Positions 9,511 through 21,900 of a stretch of DNA of 36,239 bases are shown here, piece after piece. Every line of letters begins with the position of its first letter. Position 1 is the first letter of the stretch. The DNA is from Chara braunii (taxonomy: Eukaryota > Streptophyta > Charophyceae > Charales > Characeae): contig BFEA01000014.1 of assembly GCA_003427395.1 (NCBI GenBank), positions 1,298,587 through 1,334,825 on the forward strand, in the 5' to 3' direction. The notes under the pieces were generated by a model. It was not told the origin of the DNA, ran no database searches, and worked only from the letters and a program-made list of their open reading frames with translations. The position numbers and the translations under genes were made by a program.

Positions 9511-11500
9511 AGGCAGACTAACAATTAGATGCAGAACACAGTGGCCACCTGCAATGGTCAATGGATCACGACCTAAAAGGTGAGAACCACCAATGCTTGT
9601 CCCCAGATGAAAAAATGCTAGGATAGCAAGAGTGCAGCCAACCTCCCCTAGCCTTTGCGAATTCCCAAGACCTGGACCACTCCCGACAACAATGTCCGCC
9701 CTCCCAGCCCCACCTGCCGCAACAATAACAGATTCTGTTGTCGTAGCAAACACTCTTACAAGGGTATTTGCCGTCCTTTTAAAAGGTCACATTGGATGTG
9801 CCCTTGATCAATGTAACACGCTGATGGGATGGATCCCGTCAGGGTAATCACCTCGGCAACCCCCCTCCTGGTGAGACCCCGAGTCGATTACGACCGAATT
9901 AGAAAGTGTGAGGGGCACACATTATTGCGTTGCACGGTGAGATGACTGTTTAGTAACGACAATTCTAGGTTGGCGGAAGAAGCCAAAGCTATAGGGCCCA
10001 GCTACGTTCTTTGTAGTTTTTTTTTTTTTGGTTATATTTGTCATTTATTTTATAGAGTCCAACTTTACTTCGCAAACCGATTCGGTCTCTAGTGGGACAC
10101 ATCACAAACAGGATAAAAAATTTACCTTGCGCACTCGCGGGAAGTTTATGTTGGATGACGCGTCGAAAGGCGCGACATTGGCAAACCTAGTATGGAGGAA
10201 AGTCGAAAGTTTTGCAAAATATGTCGACGCCCGACGACCAGGATACCAGACAACTACGATCTTAGGCGGGAGCGGCATCTCGGTGTCTTCTGACGGCCAG
10301 GAGGTTGGCTGGTAGGCCAAGGCGGAGGTCTGGTTTGTGCGGGTAGGACCAATCACGGTCCCATGATTATTCGTACGCAGGTTCACACTTACCTAGCTTA
10401 GCCTTCGGCCTAGTTCTAATGTTACGGTACTGGACTTTCACGCAACAGGTTTATGGTTTGAGGTCAGCAAGCGGCGATGAAGCAAGGAGTGTTACCGACG
10501 GACACTGAGGGGTCAAGGGTCTCAAGGGACTATCCTCCTTGGTTTTGCCGGACAGGCCCAAGCCTGGGTTCGACTGGCAAGACCAAGAGGGTGTTTGCAG
10601 TCCTTGTCGTCTTCAATTCTACTATTTTTATTTTGTTAATTTATTTTATTTTTATTTTTCTCAATTTTTTCCCGTTTGTTGACCGGGCCGAAAACTGGCT
10701 TTGGGACCGAGGGCGAAAAAGTACCGCAAAGGCCGAACAACTTATCCTTTAGCCGTTCAATATCATGAAGGAGGGTCCCTTCACGATATTTCGTTTTCGA
10801 CACTTGAGTGTTGTATGTAACCCCGGAACCTATGAGAGGTTGCGCAGATGTGGGTAACGTATGAAGCGTTGCCATGATAGCAGGTCAAGTGAATACACAT
10901 GACTGGGCATTATGGTTCCCTTAGTGTTAATGTTCTTTTTATACAACTCCGCGCAGGCCTCGCTCATACGCTTTAGCTTTTCTGAGTTATGCGTCAGAAC
11001 GTATGAAAAAGGGACTAGACTTATTTGTTTGTCGGAGTGAGTTTGTTTTGTTGTGTGTCACGTGGTTGAGTTTGGATGGATGTCTTAGTCGACCGACGCT
11101 GAATCGCACGTGGGAGATCAACGCCCCAGACCCCCAGCGTGACGGTTCGTGTACGGGTCCGAGCTAGGCGTGGACCGCGGGTACCCTGTACGCTACATCA
11201 TACGACAAACGCCCTCGGTTGGGCCACCTCCGCGATTGCATGTATGGCTCACTAGCTCAGGGGGAATACGCTCACCTAAGGGATGGTGATAGCTCCCGCG
11301 GGTGGAGGTAAGTTGTACCTCACGAAAACATGTCCTGTCGTAGGGACTTGATGGCGGTATAGCTGGTACACTCGGCCGGAGCGGCTCCGCTGCTTCTCTT
11401 TTTCGTGAAGCGACTTTGCAACTTTTGTCGATCCTGCATGATGCGGTCGGAAAGGTTCCCCCAGCGGGGACCGTGCGCTCGACACTGCTACAACAGCAGG
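9510..11500. other. Unassigned CpG-richer DNA interrupting ORF1 of element A
   Basis: Element B needs only about 0.7 kb between its zinc knuckle and its ORF1 C-terminal block, while A has about 4.6 kb, so foreign DNA must lie here. From about 10,080 to 11,500 CpG dinucleotides are much denser than in the neighbours. A coding-like frame at 10,028-10,312 (including KFTLRTRGKFMLDDASKG) and broken continuations are visible, but no protease, RT, integrase or transposase motif. A decayed LTR element leader would fit, but no pair of LTRs or target duplication was recognised. Confidence 0.4.
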
Positions 11501-12255
11501 CCTTGATGCAGCAACAACAATCGTGAGAGGAGTATTTGCAACACCAACAACAATCTCGACTGCAACAACAACAACAACAACTCCAGGACTGTCACAATCT
11601 ACAGCACCATCAACGCCGACTGCTTGAACAACTGCACCATCAGACGCAGTGCCAACAGGAGCACAAGGAACAGACCCAGCAGCGGTTGCAAATGCAACAA
11701 AACCGATTGCAGGCCCAACAACAGAATTTTCTGCTACACCAGCAAGCTCATATAGAGTTGTTACAACAGACGCAAGCACATGTTGCTTAGCAACATGGAC
11801 AACGCCTCAGGCAACAGAGGGAGTGTGAGGAACAACTACAACATCTTCTTCAAGCAGAACTCGCACAATACCAACACAAGCAATACCAATAGAGATTGAT
11901 GCAACAACAACAGATCCTCCAGCACCTGCACTTGCATTGGCAACAACTAGGCTGCCAGCAGCAACACCAGCTACACATCTTCTAGCAGCAAGAAGCGGAA
12001 AGACAAAAGGCACTGGAATACCAGTTGCAATACTTGTCAGCGCGCCCTGCCATCACTCTCCCCCCTTGGTATGAGGAAGGGGAGAAACCTCGCGACATGG
12101 ACACCTCTGCCCCCCCTCCTGACCAGCCACAATTGGACCGACGACATGCCCAACCGCCGGACGTGGAGATGGAGTTGGAGGCAGTCCCGCCGCAGTTCTC
12201 GCCACTGAAAGTGGACTGTCCACCACCCCTTACCTCCAACGACGAGGTCCAACAA
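11500..12255 (+). pseudogene. Gln-rich coiled-coil frame with three or more stops
   Basis: One + frame is dominated by CAA/CAG and reads a long Gln/Leu/His-rich helix (about 11,536-12,024), then an acidic Pro-rich stretch RPAITLPPWYEEGEKPRD and PPDVEMELEAVPPQFSP, ending near 12,255. Internal stops lie at 11,788, near 11,899 and near 11,984. The antisense Val/Ala-rich frames are shadows of the CAA repeats. It could be a gag-like protein of the DNA that invaded element A, or A's own linker. It abuts A's ORF1 C-terminal block in a different frame, which favours the former. Confidence 0.45.
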
Positions 12256-12275
12256 AAATTAGCATTTCTAACAGA

Positions 12276-13498
12276 ATGGACCCTCACCAAATCTTTTCAA
12301 TGGTGGAATACAAGCCTGAAGAAGACTTAGACAACAAATACTGGGGGGAGGCTAAAAGAGTGCTAATGTACAGCCCCAGGGTGCTGGCCACGGTAGAAAA
12401 GTACAAAATACTGTCAGCAATTGACTGGATGGACGTGGGGCCTGCCATTGTCTTGGTGGTGAATGACTTCCTCGACAAGATTGAAAACTATGCTAAGGTC
12501 CGATTCGAGGAGAAAAACTCCAACGGTGCCCACTCACACTCAGCAGACCTGCGAGATGTGCTTCTTTACGAGGGTCTGGCTTGGCCCAAGACACTGATAC
12601 ACGAAATGTGCACCACGCTGCACACCCTTCAGGAGGCCCGGGCCGAACAACATTATAGATTGGTAGGAACCCGCCAGAAGGACCAGCCTGAGGTGTCACG
12701 CAGAATGTGGAGGAACAGTCTCGCCAAGATATTGCCCACCCAGTCCCCTCTGCTGTCCTTGCTCTTAACCAGCCTTAATATGAGTGTCCTTCAAAAGAGG
12801 ATGTCCAAAAACAAACAAACCTCACATTGCACGTTCTGAACCCCCGTCCCAAGGGGACTGAGATCATCCACTATGACGTAGATGCCGCTCTCTCTCACTT
12901 GAATGACGATTGGCCGGCTAAATTCAACCCGAAAAGGCTTCAGGAGCTGGTTAGACGTCAAGAAGACGACAACACCCCATTGGGGATGCCTCTGGGAGTC
13001 GTCATCTTTCTAATTAGGCGGGAGAAGGATGAATGCTAGTGGCTCCTTTCCTTGGGGCCTCTGACACAGTCTGCCCACCAATCCCCACAATTGAGGAGTA
13101 CCCCAACCCAGTCGGGCCTTACAGTAGAAGGTTGGAGGGATAATTCCTCCACTGTTGTGATCTTGAAACGATTGAAGTTCTGGGTTAGGGAAACAAATAC
13201 AGATGATGTGGTAGGGGCACTGTTGCCCCAAAATCTCTCATTCCCCAAGGGAATAATCCCGGTTCTGCTGCTGCTTGGCCCCAAAATGAAGGTTCACAAA
13301 ACCTGTACAGACCCAAGGTGGTTCAACCACCAGCAACTGATGGACCTTCTTACAAAACGCTTTAAGACTAACGTAGCCTGGACTGCGAGCAAAGTCTTTA
13401 TCTTCATCCAGACTTTTTTGGAAGACAATGTTCTTGAGGAACACAACCAGTGGGATAACCCACAAGGTGTGCTTTCCATCAAAGCCACAGTCTGAGTA
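12276..13498 (+). pseudogene. Element A ORF1: C-terminal block
   Basis: Three frames join to give a block parallel to element B 17,780-18,840. KYKILSAIDWM matches B's EQKLFAIADWLM; SADLRDVLLYEGLAWPKTLI matches SASLKYVLEKGLQPGVKWSH; KRLQELVRRQEDDNTP matches B's KLRQLVEMGSDADP. The last part (about 13,120-13,330) starts with GLTVEGW, shared with element D (GLTVEGW) and B (GVTLQGW), and contains FPKGI, shared with D. It ends at a stop at 13,495, about 235 bp before the endonuclease; the gap is Pro-rich in A and D. The function of this block is unknown. Frameshifts lie near 12,830 and 13,040. Confidence 0.7.
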
Positions 13499-13732
13499 GC
13501 ACCTGCCGTAATTAACAGGGATCGATCCACCACATTATAGGAATGTAGCAAACCACTAGGAATGACCCGATAATAGGGCGGCCTTCTGACTTACCCCATC
13601 CCTCACTGCCAACCCTCCCCACGCCCGCGAGCCTTATCATCCCTTCCCCCCCCGCCTAGCCACCGCCCCCGTCTCCAATGGTCCTCCTAACAATTAGAAG
13701 GCCACCCCATTGGGCAACCAAGCTATCCCAGA

Positions 13733-15275
13733 CATATATTAATATCCGCTCTCTCAACGTGAATGGCCTTATTCAAGCAACGACAAACAAAAAAGAAGCG
13801 ATTTTAAATATGATTAAATGCCCAATTACAGGAAGATGGCTAGATGCGGTGTGTATACAAGAGACACACCTAGAAGACACTCGTGCACACACCGCGAAAG
13901 CAAAATCTGTATGGCCATACGCAGCCTTCTCAGCACTCTCCACAGACAGGGCGTCTGTGGGGTTGGCAATCTGACTCCCCCCCTCTTCAAAATTTAAACC
14001 TATAAGGATGGAACGGGATGAACAGTGGGGTAGGTGGGTCTGCCTCAAAGTGGCGTACGAAGAGGAAAAGTTATATTTGGCGAGCATTTACGCTTCGAAT
14101 GAGCCAACGACTAAGGTGGACTTTTGACTCTCTCTTCACCAACAACTTCCAAACAATGCCCCGCTGGTTCTGGCAGGCGACTTCAACACCACGCTCGACC
14201 CGACACTGGACTGCAAATCCACCTCTCAACGACAAAATCAAAGAGACCAGACTCTGCTTGCCGTGGGGCCAGACGTGCTCATGCTGAAACAGCTTATGGC
14301 GGACCGAGAACTGGAGGATGTGTACAGACTGTTGCACCCTAGGCAACGGGCATACACGTGCCTGTCATCCTGGGGCGACCAAGGTCTGTCCAACTCGCGT
14401 ATTGACCTCACGCTGGTGTCAAAAGAACTACAGGGCCTCGTTACTACAGCAAAAATAACAATAATCAACCCCTGTAAGTTTTTTGATCATCGAATGATCA
14501 CACTGGTTTGTCCTTCCATGCCCACATTAATAGGGGACAAGGGTTCTTCAAACTTAACACCTCCCTGCTCCCCCTAACGAGCTATAAAGACCTCATCAAC
14601 ACATTTTGGGCATACTAGCAAACCCAGAAGACGTCATCGGGTAATCATGTGAAATGGTTTAATGATGGAGTGACACATATGAGGGAAAAATTCAAAAAGT
14701 TCTCCATCCAACACGCGAGGGACCGCAAAGCCCTCCTTGAAAAATTGATGCGGGACCTCAAAGAGTGGGATGAACAGTTAATGAATGATCCTCTCTACTG
14801 GCCCACCTTCAATACTTTACAAGAAGCCAGAGCCCACCTCCAAGACTACCTCGAACGGCAGGCAAAGGCTTGGAGGATCCAAGCTAGGATTAAACGAGTG
14901 CCCACAGATGGGACAATGTCTAAGTCCTTTTTTAACAAAGCGAGAGCTAGAGCGAGAGTCAACACTGTCCTGACACTCAGACATCCCCTAAATGGAGCAG
15001 CCCAGGTTGCAACTAATGCATACACCATAACACACTACGCCGCCTAGTACTACCGACACTTGTTCACCTCCCAAACTCCAACCAAGCCTCCCGATGAAGT
15101 CCAACGAGCAAGAGAAGAACTGTTAACAATTGTCCACGCTCGCCTCACACACGACCAAAGGAACGAGATAGACCACCCCCTTACCCAACAAGACATCAAA
15201 GAAGCACTACAGAACATGGAAGATGAAAAATTGGGGATTGACTCCATTTCAAAAGAGTTCTGGGCACAATTCTAG
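13733..15275 (+). pseudogene. Element A ORF2, 5' half: AP-type endonuclease and linker to RT
   Basis: The endonuclease begins INIRSLNVNGLI (13,740) and shows the expected catalytic order QETHLED (about 13,858), GDFNTTLD (about 14,178), LSNSRIDLTLVS (about 14,390) and FFDHRMITL (about 14,480). This domain nicks the target DNA to prime reverse transcription. The linker (14,649-15,270) includes RIKRVPTDGTMSKSFFNKAR and LTQQDIKEALQNMEDEKLG, matching B 20,120-20,500. Stops include TGA 13,972-13,974 (Trp in element D), TAG 14,616-14,618 (Trp in B) and TAG at 15,273-15,275. The frame is cut there by element B and resumes at 24,370 with the duplicated target bases. Confidence 0.85.
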
Positions 15276-15290
15276 GATCTGCTCAAAGAT
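15276..15290 (+). repeat. Left target-site duplication of element B
   Basis: GATCTGCTCAAAGAT is repeated exactly at 24,370-24,384, immediately after B's poly(A). The bases outside differ (G at 15,275, A at 24,369), so the duplication is 15 bp. In the protein of element A it encodes DLLKD, and the host frame reads on correctly from the right copy. Confidence 0.93.
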
Positions 15291-16045
15291 TGCCGGAGTT
15301 GTTGGAAGGGGACTGGGTAGGTGTCGGAAGACTCACGAGTGGCAGGTGAGGACTTCGCGCCGGTAGCGCTGAACCACCGCAGGGCGAAATTGAGGGGCAT
15401 CTACAAGGTCCGTCGGGTCTCGTGGGCACAACTCACAGGGGGAAGGCGAGGAGGGAGGCTCACCATAGCTACGCGCCATCACCGACCAGGATGACGGGGA
15501 GAGGGGAAAGTACAACCCTAGTCCGGGAGGGCAAAGTAAGGTGGTGGGCGAAAGTCAGCAGTACCACGAACAGAAGAAGGACAAAAGAAGAGAGAGGAAC
15601 GGTGGGAGGCTGGGCAGTGGTTGATCAACGGAGCAAGGAGAGAGGTGAGAAAAAACGGACGCTCGGTCCACTGACAACTCCCTTCTCGCATTCCAACCAT
15701 TCCTTGGTTTTGCTGGATTAGTATTAAATAGTAGTGAAGGGACCAAGACAAATAGGGTAAGTAGAGTAAACAAATAAATCAAAATAACTCTAAAAAAAAA
15801 AAAAAAAAAAAACAGAACCCAAATAAAAAATGAAGAAGAAGCAACATATTAACAAATGAAATAAATAGAATACAAAAAACAAGAAATTCAATCGAACAAA
15901 TGATCAAAAACAGCAAAACACTTCTTCCGAAAAAGATTGAGAAAATAGTCACTTCAGTGCAAAGTGCCACACCACCATGAGGCCAACCAACCGAATGCAA
16001 CGGGGACATAAACGTCTCGACTCAATGCTTTTCTAAAGTGGGGCA
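15291..16045 (+). promoter_or_regulatory. 5' leader of element B
   Basis: The first 430 nt (15,306-15,721) are GC-rich and open in one frame but for a single TGA, coding a basic Arg/Thr/Gly-rich sequence with no recognised domain. The next 300 nt are A-rich with a run of 20 A (15,793-15,812). Full-length LINEs carry an internal promoter in this position; that role is inferred from position only. Confidence 0.45.
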
Positions 16046-18840
16046 ATGAGACAACTGGCAGATGAACGCCTTCGGCATAAACGATGGTCTCAACAGAACA
16101 CTGCCCCCGGAACCCCTTCACAAAAGGAAATAAGCATGAGCTGTGAAAGGCAGCAGTCTGAGGACACAGGGGTTCTTACGGAGGAGGAGAAGAAGATGAA
16201 ACAACACGCGAAAACCCTCCCCCCCATTCATAGGACGAGTGACGGCCAACCACAAGCCACTTGGGCGGACAAACTCAGAAACCCGCACTAAGGTCAAACC
16301 CTCACCATCCAGCCGGGCCAGGGTAGTCCGAGAACTGGGAGACTTGAGATCCCCCTAAAATCATGGATGGGCTACCTTTAGCAAGGGCCTTCTTCATGAC
16401 CAAATTCCTGCTTCCGTCAGAAACAAAGGTCGTATCACAAGGAGGCAAGCAAGTTGTGGTAAAGGTTTGCCCCAAGAGTGGGATAGCATGCAGGGATGAG
16501 GTCTACATGAAACATGCCGGCAATTGGGTGTTTCATGACGCCGCCGCCTTTAAATCAGTCAACGATAAAGTCAAGTGGATTGGTCGTCGACTCGAAGTTA
16601 TGAAAAATAGCGCGTAAATGGCCCGGGATCAGTTTCTGATACAACCAGTCTCCAACACTTTGGTTACGGTCTTGTGCATGCACGAATCAGACAAGAAGGC
16701 GATGGATGGGTGGCAGTGCCTCCGCTGCGATCGATCGGAGGTCCGAATCTACCCCTGGATGCCTCAACGCATGATGGGGCCGGAAGAGATGAGGGCACAA
16801 CTGATGCAAGCTTTCTTCTGGGTGGAATTCTGCCATATCCTTGTCGAACTCCAGGTTGCATTTGTATACAATTTCGGTTTGCAGTATGACATTGTTGTGT
16901 TCATCAACCCCCTTCCCACCTTTGTGGCTAAGAGGGATGATTACTTGAAGTTGGCCCTGGATTTCCCCCAGGGTCAACCATTCTCCTTGATGATGTGATT
17001 TTGTCCAGGGTAAGAGGGAAGGAGTACATGATTCATACTGCACACAAACTGAGGCCACGGTGCCACAAGTGCAGAGCCTACGACCATCTGAGCACCGAAT
17101 ACGCTTGCCCGCTCCACCCACAGAAAAGGGCGAGAGCAACAGGGAGACTGTCGAGGGAACCAATTAAGGTCACCCGTTGGAAAGCAGTGGACCCGGGACA
17201 TGAAGGTTGGGTTTACATTGAGGACCGCAAGAAGGAAGGTTCCCCAATAGGGTGGGTATGGGAAAGAACTGGGGAACCGGATTGGGGAACACCTCCCTCA
17301 AGTACATGGAACCCCCCGACCCAGGTGAAGAAAAAGTGCAGGACAAACAAGCAAGTCCCCTGCAGGAAAGCCAGGAGAACTCAGGGTGGGAAATAGTAAG
17401 GACGAAATGTGGGAAGGAAATCTGGGTCCAAAAACAGTGGCCAGAACCAAATCTGCTGCAGGACGATATTTCCCGCGCCACCCCGGGCCCCACTACTGAG
17501 CGCTACATCCAAAAAGAGAAGAGTGTAGTAGAAACCAAATAACAGAATGGAACTCAGATCACAAAGAGTAAGAGTAAACGGGCTGGGGGGTCGTCTACTC
17601 AATCTATTCAATCAGAAGCAACAAACAACATTCCAAGAAGGCTGGAACAAGAAAGAGCAGACGGACTATTGGAAAGACAGATGGGGGCCCATGACGTTGA
17701 AACAACTCGAGGAAATATTGAAGGTGACAGCAAGAAGGTTCTAGTCGAAAGGCCAGATAGTAGATACCGAGCCCCTCCAAGCAGCCTTTGGATTGGATCC
17801 GATCGATGTGGACCCTCTTTCGGATAAGGCTAGCATGTCACCGGAAGGACTGGCCCCGGAGAATTATCTAGAAGGTAAGGAGGAGGGTGCACCGCCGCTA
17901 TATTTACCCATGGAACAAAAACTGTTTGCTATAGCGGACTGGCTGATGGCCAATCTGAAAGCAAAACATGGCCGCCTTTCCAATAACTTCTGGGACAAGA
18001 CTTACTTGGACCTATTTCCCATGCTGGACACGAGCGCCTCACTTAAATACGTGTTGGAGAAGGGACTACAACCGGGGGTGAAGTGGTCTCATGCATGGTA
18101 CAGATTGGATACAATTGTGTCTGCATGGTTTCAAATACCACATACTGCAGCATCGAAAGGAGCACATCAAAACGGTGCACAAGAGGAAGAGTCACAAACC
18201 CCTCAGTCATGCAACAACCTGCCCCATCGCCGGGGCCAGACCCGGTTATCCAACAACCAACTCCGGCACCGGGACCGGATCCTAAGGACCCAAAGGAGAA
18301 CATGCCACTTGATTTGATGCGGAAAAGAAAGTTGAGGCAGCTCGTCGAGATGGGTAGCGACGCCGACCCAATGTTGCAGGAGGCCGTGCTACTCATCCCT
18401 GTTCGTAAGAAAAATGATAAATGGAAGTCGGTTTGTCACAAGTGGAGAATGGTAGACTAGGGGGTGTTACGTTGCAAGGCTGGTCGTCATTCTGGGCGAA
18501 CCAAAAAAATTGTGCGTCTGAGGCACCGGCAGAGATTCTGCAAATGCAGCTGGAATCCTACATTGCAGAGGCCTTACCGCCTGGGGCACAGGCTATGACT
18601 GCGATTATAACAGGCCCCACCAAGATTACGCAGAGAGACGTATACATACGTTTTGATCCCACCAAGGAAAATAACCTGAGATGACACACCTACAGTCAAC
18701 TACTAAACCTGCAGACGGTCATGATTAGACACAACGACACCTTGACCGAGCACGATGTTCAGAGAAGCTTATGTGCGTTTCTCAGGATGACGGTGGGGGC
18801 CGCAGATTGGGAATGGGAACAACTGTCGTGGACCCATTTG
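16046..18840 (+). pseudogene. Element B ORF1: gag-like RNA-binding protein
   Basis: Frames joined by several shifts give in order: an N-terminal region ending ATWADKLRNP (16,046-16,290), typical of LINE ORF1 starts; an N-terminal block (16,363-16,998) with NDKVKWIGRRLEVM and VRIYPWMPQ; a zinc knuckle C-HK-C-RAYD-H-LSTEYA-C (about 17,060-17,108); a tail with WKAVDPGHEGWVYI; a charged linker (17,250-17,740); and a C-terminal block (17,793-18,684) with KLFAIADWLM and GVTLQGW. The knuckle spacing CX2CX4HX6C equals that of element A and differs from the usual CX2CX4HX4C. The protein is expected to coat element RNA. Stops at about 16,615, 16,996, 17,394, 17,540, 17,742 and 18,315 show it is inactive. 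Confidence 0.7.
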
Positions 18841-18944
18841 TGACCCGTCTCGGGCTAGGATACGATTGCAAGGTAAGTAAATGGACCTGGTCAAAGCAGT
18901 ATACGGGAAATACCGCATTTCGAACCAATGTAAGAGGGCAGCAG

Positions 18945-21900
18945 ACCTAGACTTGCGGTCAGTAAATGTGAATGGTCTGGCCTCGAGCAAACCCGAAAAA
19001 CACAATGCAATTTGGGACCCAATGAGAGGGGTGGGGGGCAGAAACTGGCGGGACATAGTATGCGTCCAGGAGACACACGTGATGGCCACTCTAGAAACTT
19101 GCCAGACATAGTATGTGTCCAGGAAACACACTTGATGGACACTCCACAACCGTACACATAAAAGAGTATAGGGCTTTCAGGGCCCATGCCCCAAAACCAG
19201 GGAGTGCAGGGGTGGCCATTTGGATTCCCCCGAATCCCGGGCAGATTTGGTACATTGGGTGATGGATCAGAAGGAAGGTCGATAGGTGTCAATCCTGGTC
19301 GCCGTGAAACTTGAAATTGTATGCATATTGTGTATCTATGCCCCCAACGTTGTAAATGAAAGGAATTTTTTCTTTGAGAATATCAAATCACAAATTCTGG
19401 ATGGGGTCCCAGTCATTATAGAGGGGGATTGCAACGCAGCCCCGGATCGGTGGATGGATAGATGGCAAACACCATCCCCCGCCCCGTGGTATGTAGAGGA
19501 GGATGAAGGGATAATCAACGAATTATGCCTATCATTAAAAGTGTTCGACACCTTCCGCAGGCTAAACCAGATACAAGATATTACGCATGCCTTCGTAAAA
19601 CTAGGACGGAAAACCAGACGAGATTCATGATCGATTTAATCCTGACCGCGGAAAATTTGGAAGGATCTTTGCTTCTCGCAACGATCTTACCAGCCAGCCC
19701 CTACCTGGGTCTGGATCATAAAATGTGCACGATCGTTTTATCCTTCCGCAAGAAACCAGATCGCGGTCCGGGATTTTACAAACTTAACACTTCCATCTTA
19801 CAACAACAAACTTTCCACAAATATATAACAGACTGTTGGACGTTTTGGCGCACACAAAATAATATATCCAACATGAAATAGACTGGTTTAATAATGGATT
19901 GTTCTATTTGGGTAGAAAATGTCAGGAGTATTCCAAACTTTTGGCAGCCAAAAAGCATCAGCAAGAGATGGAAATTCACCAGCACTGCAACAACTTAAAC
20001 ATCAAGATCAACCTGATGACGCACACAACTCACAAGAAACTCAGCAAACATAGTAAGGGGAGGACTCAAGAGCACAGACACTGAAACAACAACTTCAGAT
20101 GTTTGCTACACAACGCTGGGAGGGAACTCGCATCAGAGCGAGATTGACACGACACCAAACGGAGGGGACCATGGATAAAAGATTCTTTAATATGGCCCGT
20201 GTACGCGTACACAGATCTACCATAGAAGCACTTTATGATCGACAGACCGGTCATCACGATATTGTTGCCTCCACCCCCCAATGTATGCAGATAGCAAGAT
20301 CCTTCTTCAAGGATCTATTCACTTCTTTGTGTGCACAAAGGGAGGTAGACATCAGGGAGAAAGAAATCAAAGAATTCATAAAACCTCGTGAGAAGACCCT
20401 GACGAGCCAACAAAAAATAGAGTTGGATCGCCCCCTGTCCAAAGAGGAAATCTGGACGGCGATGATGCAAATGGATGAAGAGAATACGGCGGGCATAGAT
20501 GGGTTCCCTAAAGAGTTATGAGAGACCTTCTGGACTCATATGACCCTGAACCTGATGGACTTCTACAACCAGGTGTGGGAGACAGGGCAGATGGACGAGC
20601 TGGTGGGACAGGGAGTTCTCACCCTACTGTTCAAAAAGGGGGTCAAGATGGATATCAGGAACTATAGACCAATAACTTTGTTGACGGTGGTGTATAAAAT
20701 GTTAGGGAAAGCCCTGGCAAACCGCCTGATTCTAGTCATGAACGACATCATTCAACCAACACAGACTGGATTCGTCAAAGGGCATAGGATCTAGGATAAT
20801 ATCCTATTAGTCAATGGACTCATCAAACTGATAAGACAAGATAAACTGAATGCGGTTGTGGTCTTTATCGATTTCGAAAAAACTTACGATCACCTGGGCT
20901 GACAATTTTTAGACAGATGCATGAAAAAAATGAACATTCGACCTGTTTTTTGGCGTTGGACCGAAATACTGCATCATAACGCCACTACGTGTGTCCAAGT
21001 AAGTGGCAAGGTGGCGTCGGCCTTCCCGCTGCAATGGTCAGTCAGACAAGGAGACCCTCTGACACCCTTCCTTTTCATAATTGTGATGGCGGCACTGACA
21101 ATGAACCTTCGCACCAAAAACGACCTGCGGAAGCTGCAGATCTCGGCCATCCCTGAGGACGAGATCCCCATTTGTTCGTTGTTCGCAAATGACTTAACAA
21201 TTATGGTAGATGCCACAACAACAAACATGGATGACATCAGAAGACTATTTGACCGATTCATAGCAATCTCGGACATGACTGTTAACTGGGAAAATAAAAC
21301 TTTGGGTTGGTGGATTCATCATCAAGGAGTGCGCCCCCCGGAGCTTCCACGGGTTAAGTGACTCCCTGAAGAGGCAACGGTTAGGGTACTTGGAATCATG
21401 CTAACAACACTAGGTAGGCCTACATTGAACGATGAGTGGATACTGAAACCCGCTTTAGAAAAGTTATCCCGCTAGTACGACCAACACACCTCCCTATTTG
21501 GTAGGGTGCTGACGATTAACAGCTGGCGCCCTTTGGTACAAATCAACAATCTGGACTCTAAGTAAGGAAGTCATCCGATCTTTGAAGCGTCAGGTACCGG
21601 CTGTGCTGTGGCGAGGCAATGGTGAGCTCACAAACGTCATCAGCAGGGTGGCTTGATCATCGGTGATCCAACCGAAAAACAAAGGGGGGTTGGGGATTCT
21701 GGACCCGGAAACACAGGTTACAACAATTATGGTGCAATGGGTTAAGAGGCTGCTCTTCGCACAACAACTTCCATAGTATGCCCTAACACTACAACAAATG
21801 ACCAGACTTGCCCCGCAAGCACCACATGACATCCACCCGCTAACATGGGTGGAAGACCGCTTCTGGACTGTGTCACGGCGCACTTGGGGCGGTCATGAAC

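Noticed and set aside
11230-11260. tRNA-like box near GGCTCACTAGCTCAG
   Set aside because: No matching B box or cloverleaf could be folded around it.
9900-11500. LTR retrotransposon with primer-binding site
   Set aside because: No repeated LTR pair, target duplication or clear tRNA-complementary site could be found by eye.
11276-12013. Long minus-strand Val/Ala-rich frames
   Set aside because: They are the antisense of CAA/CAG repeats that code Gln on the plus strand; composition is fully explained by the repeat.
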